A stretch of 15,352 bases of DNA from CAKUFA01 sp963627465 (GTDB taxonomy: Bacteria > Bacillota > Clostridia > Christensenellales > Aristaeellaceae): assembly GCA_963627465.1 (NCBI GenBank), contig CAVGBO010000009.1, positions 1-15,352 of the forward strand, given 5' to 3'. A program made the position numbers and the translations under genes. This document shows positions 13,461 through 15,352 of this stretch, one piece after another. The stretch's first letter is position 1. Each line of letters starts with the position of its first letter. A model generated the notes under the pieces. It was not told the DNA's origin. It saw only the letters and a list, made by a program, of their open reading frames with translations, and searched no databases.

Positions 13461-15038
13461 ATGAAAAAACCCGTTGTTCTGGTTGTGATGGACGGCGTGG
13501 GTGAAACGCCGGAAACCCTCGGCAATATGGTAAAGCAGGCAACGACCCCCACTTTGGATGAATTCAAGGCTACTGCGCCTTACCTGACCATCAAGGCACA
13601 CGGCACGGCTGTAGGTCTGCCTACGGATGATGATATGGGCAACAGCGAAGTAGGTCACAACGCACTGGGCTGCGGTCAGATCTATTCTCAGGGTGCCAAG
13701 TTGGTGAACGAGTCCATCCTCAGCGGCAAGATTTATGAGTCCGCCGCATGGAAAGAGCTGGCCGGCAACTGCAAGGCCAATCACTCCACGCTGCACTTTG
13801 TGGGTCTGCTTTCCGATGGCAATGTGCACTCCAACATCAGCCACCTGATTGCCATGCTGAAGGAGGCGAAGAAGGAAGGCATTACCTCCGTTCGCTGCCA
13901 CATCCTGCTGGATGGTCGTGACGTGCCCGCTACTTCCGCTCTGGAATATGTGCAGCAGCTGGAAGACGTGCTTGCCGAGCTGAACGATGCCACCTTCGAC
14001 GGACGGATCGCTTCCGGCGGTGGCCGTATGCAGATCACCATGGACCGTTATCAGGCAAACTGGGATATGGTGAAGCGTGGCTGGGATACCCACGTCCATG
14101 GGGAAGGCCGCCAGTTCGCCAGTGCCAAGGAAGCCGTGGAAACCTATCGGAAGGAACTGGGCGTGATCGATCAGGATCTGCCTGCCTTCGTCATTGCCAA
14201 GGACGGTCAGCCCGTGGGCAAGATGCAGGATGGGGACAGCGTCATCCTCTTTAACTTCCGTGGCGACCGTGCGCTGGAACTTTCCATGGCCTTTGACGGA
14301 GATGCATCCTTCAACTACTTTGATCGTGGCGTAGTGCCTCAGGTCAAGTATGCCGGCATGCTCCAGTATGACGGCGATTTGTGCATTCCTAAGTCCTTCC
14401 TGGTGAATCCTCCGGAAATCCGCAATACCCTGACCGAGCTGCTGGTGAAGCACGGCATTAAGGAATACGCCTGCTCCGAGACCCAGAAGTACGGCCATGT
14501 GACTTATTTCTGGAACGGCAACCGTTCCGAGAAGTTCTCCGAAGAGCTGGAAGACTACGCCGAGGTTCCCTCCGACGTGCGTTCCTTCGATGAGTGCCCC
14601 TGGATGAAGGCAACCGAAGTGACCGACCTGGTGATCGAGGCTATCAAGAGCGGCAAGTATGGCTTCATCCGCTGCAATTACCCCAACGGCGACATGGTTG
14701 GCCACACCGGCAGCCTGCTGGCCACGGAAATTGCTGTGGAATCCGTTGATCTGTGCCTGGCTCGTGTGAAGAAGGCTTGCGACGAATATGGCGCCATCCT
14801 GATTGTTACCGCCGACCATGGCAACGCAGACCAGATGCTGGAGAAGAACAAGAAGGGTGTCGTGGCCGTACGTACGGCACACAGCCTGAATCCCGTTCCC
14901 TTCATCGTCTATGACAAGGATGCACGGCATGAGCTGAAGGAAGACGGTCATTTCGGCCTGGCCAACGTGGCCGCAACCGTGGCCGAGCTGCTGGAGCTGA
15001 AGCCCTTCGACTGCTGGGAAGAATCCATGCTCAAGTAA
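13461..15038 (+). CDS. gpmI: 2,3-bisphosphoglycerate-independent phosphoglycerate mutase
   Basis: iPGM interconverts 3- and 2-phosphoglycerate in glycolysis, using metal ions and a phosphoserine intermediate. ATG 13461 (525 aa) is chosen for AGGAGG at 13446-13451, 9 nt upstream. Alkaline-phosphatase-fold metal residues include D11 in VVMDGVGE. The catalytic serine is S62 in MGNSEVGHNALG. Further landmarks are HILLDGRDVPATS, SGGGRMQITMDRY, NFRGDRALELS, SETQKYGHVTYFWNG, NPNGD-type NYPNGDMVGHTG and TADHGNADQ. The usual 'DGWG' after the first metal aspartate is DGVG here, and the protein is slightly longer than the common 510 aa. It is transcribed as its own unit. Confidence 0.97.
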   Translation: MKKPVVLVVMDGVGETPETLGNMVKQATTPTLDEFKATAPYLTIKAHGTAVGLPTDDDMGNSEVGHNALGCGQIYSQGAKLVNESILSGKIYESAAWKELAGNCKANHSTLHFVGLLSDGNVHSNISHLIAMLKEAKKEGITSVRCHILLDGRDVPATSALEYVQQLEDVLAELNDATFDGRIASGGGRMQITMDRYQANWDMVKRGWDTHVHGEGRQFASAKEAVETYRKELGVIDQDLPAFVIAKDGQPVGKMQDGDSVILFNFRGDRALELSMAFDGDASFNYFDRGVVPQVKYAGMLQYDGDLCIPKSFLVNPPEIRNTLTELLVKHGIKEYACSETQKYGHVTYFWNGNRSEKFSEELEDYAEVPSDVRSFDECPWMKATEVTDLVIEAIKSGKYGFIRCNYPNGDMVGHTGSLLATEIAVESVDLCLARVKKACDEYGAILIVTADHGNADQMLEKNKKGVVAVRTAHSLNPVPFIVYDKDARHELKEDGHFGLANVAATVAELLELKPFDCWEESMLK

Positions 15039-15055
15039 ATAGACGGCATCAAATG

Positions 15056-15101
15056 AAAACGTGCTGTTGCAGGATCAAGGTTCTGCAACAGCACGTTTTT
15101 T
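15056..15101 (+). terminator. Strong bidirectional terminator of gpmI
   Basis: AAAACGTGCTGTTGCAG pairs perfectly with CTGCAACAGCACGTTTT (17 bp) around a 10-nt loop, with T-tracts in both directions. It ends gpmI on the plus strand and, on the minus strand, the convergent methyltransferase, whose stop codon overlaps its edge. Confidence 0.92.
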
Positions 15102-15352
15102 ACTTTTTCACGAACACACACACGTTTTCCACACCGCTTGTCCAGCAGAACATGTCCACCGGCTGGATCTTTTCAGGCAGGTAGCCGTGATCCTTCAGCA
15201 GAGCTGCATCCCTTGCCTGGGTGGCCACGTTGCAGCTGACGTAAACAATCCGCCGAGGGGATACGTTCGCCATGGCTTCAATCACAGCCGGATCCAGTCC
15301 CTTCCGTGGAGGATCAACCACCACCACGTCCGGGCGAAGTCCATCCTGCACC
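15100..15352 (-). CDS. rlmD: TrmA/RlmD-family 23S rRNA uracil-C5 methyltransferase, C-terminal part
   Basis: This is the last 83 codons of a SAM-dependent m5U methyltransferase whose remainder lies beyond the right edge; the GTG at 15351 is internal, not a start. Landmarks are VVVDPPRKGL (motif IV), YVSCNVATQARD with the catalytic cysteine, and the end PVDMFCWTSGVENVCVF with the general-base glutamate. The common 'PHTxHVE' is CWTSGVE here: the glutamate is kept and the preceding histidine is replaced. Members methylate 23S rRNA U1939 and/or U747, or tRNA U54; the RlmD name is the usual Clostridia annotation and cannot be fixed from this fragment. It converges on gpmI and shares its terminator. 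Confidence 0.9.
   Translation of the reverse strand, partial: VQDGLRPDVVVVDPPRKGLDPAVIEAMANVSPRRIVYVSCNVATQARDAALLKDHGYLPEKIQPVDMFCWTSGVENVCVFVKK

Overview
The window looks like chromosomal DNA of a Gram-positive anaerobe of the class Clostridia, possibly a gut Oscillospirales- or Christensenellales-type lineage; the order-level guess is inference. Supporting signs are strong AAGGAGG-type ribosome binding sites, sigma-A-like promoters with 17-18 nt spacers, hairpin-plus-U-tract terminators, a VanY-type carboxypeptidase, a MurR/RpiR regulator, BaiN-type flavoprotein and iPGM. Most of the window is moderately GC-rich core genome. Two stretches, 1-1400 and about 9880-11370, are visibly AT-richer and look like accessory DNA.

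Layout. (1) 75-1389: one promoter followed by five very small genes, three of them diverged copies of one 67-residue protein. No family is certain; they resemble the small immunity-like proteins that pile up beside polymorphic toxins. (2) 1472-1639: tRNA-Thr(GGT) on the minus strand with its own promoter and terminator. (3) 1764-6252: a translation-GTPase operon on the plus strand. It has a promoter, a leader with a possible 34-codon peptide, prfC (RF3), typA/bipA, then a six-helix Pr6Pr-like membrane protein and a terminator. (4) 6267-6473: tRNA-Ser(GCT) on the minus strand with its own promoter and terminator. (5) 6541-9870: a MurR/RpiR-type regulator, a BaiN/HI0933 flavoprotein overlapping it by 8 nt, and a DEDDh exonuclease with a Cys-rich tail, under one good promoter. 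(6) 9820-10931: an AT-rich minus-strand gene for a membrane protein with a DUF5780-like N-terminal domain. (7) 11308-13346: dapF (diaminopimelate epimerase) followed by a membrane-anchored VanY-like D,D-carboxypeptidase. Both concern peptidoglycan: dapF makes meso-DAP and lysine precursors, and the carboxypeptidase trims stem peptides. (8) 13379-15101: gpmI (glycolytic phosphoglycerate mutase) with its own promoter and a strong bidirectional terminator, which it shares with the convergent 3' end of a TrmA/RlmD-family rRNA methyltransferase running off the right edge.

The two parts most worth pursuing are the mosaic array of small genes at the left edge and the prfC leader. In the leader, a CCTCCT element inside a small well-started reading frame can pair with the prfC Shine-Dalgarno. 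I see no CRISPR array, insertion sequence, phage gene, or complete new defence system.
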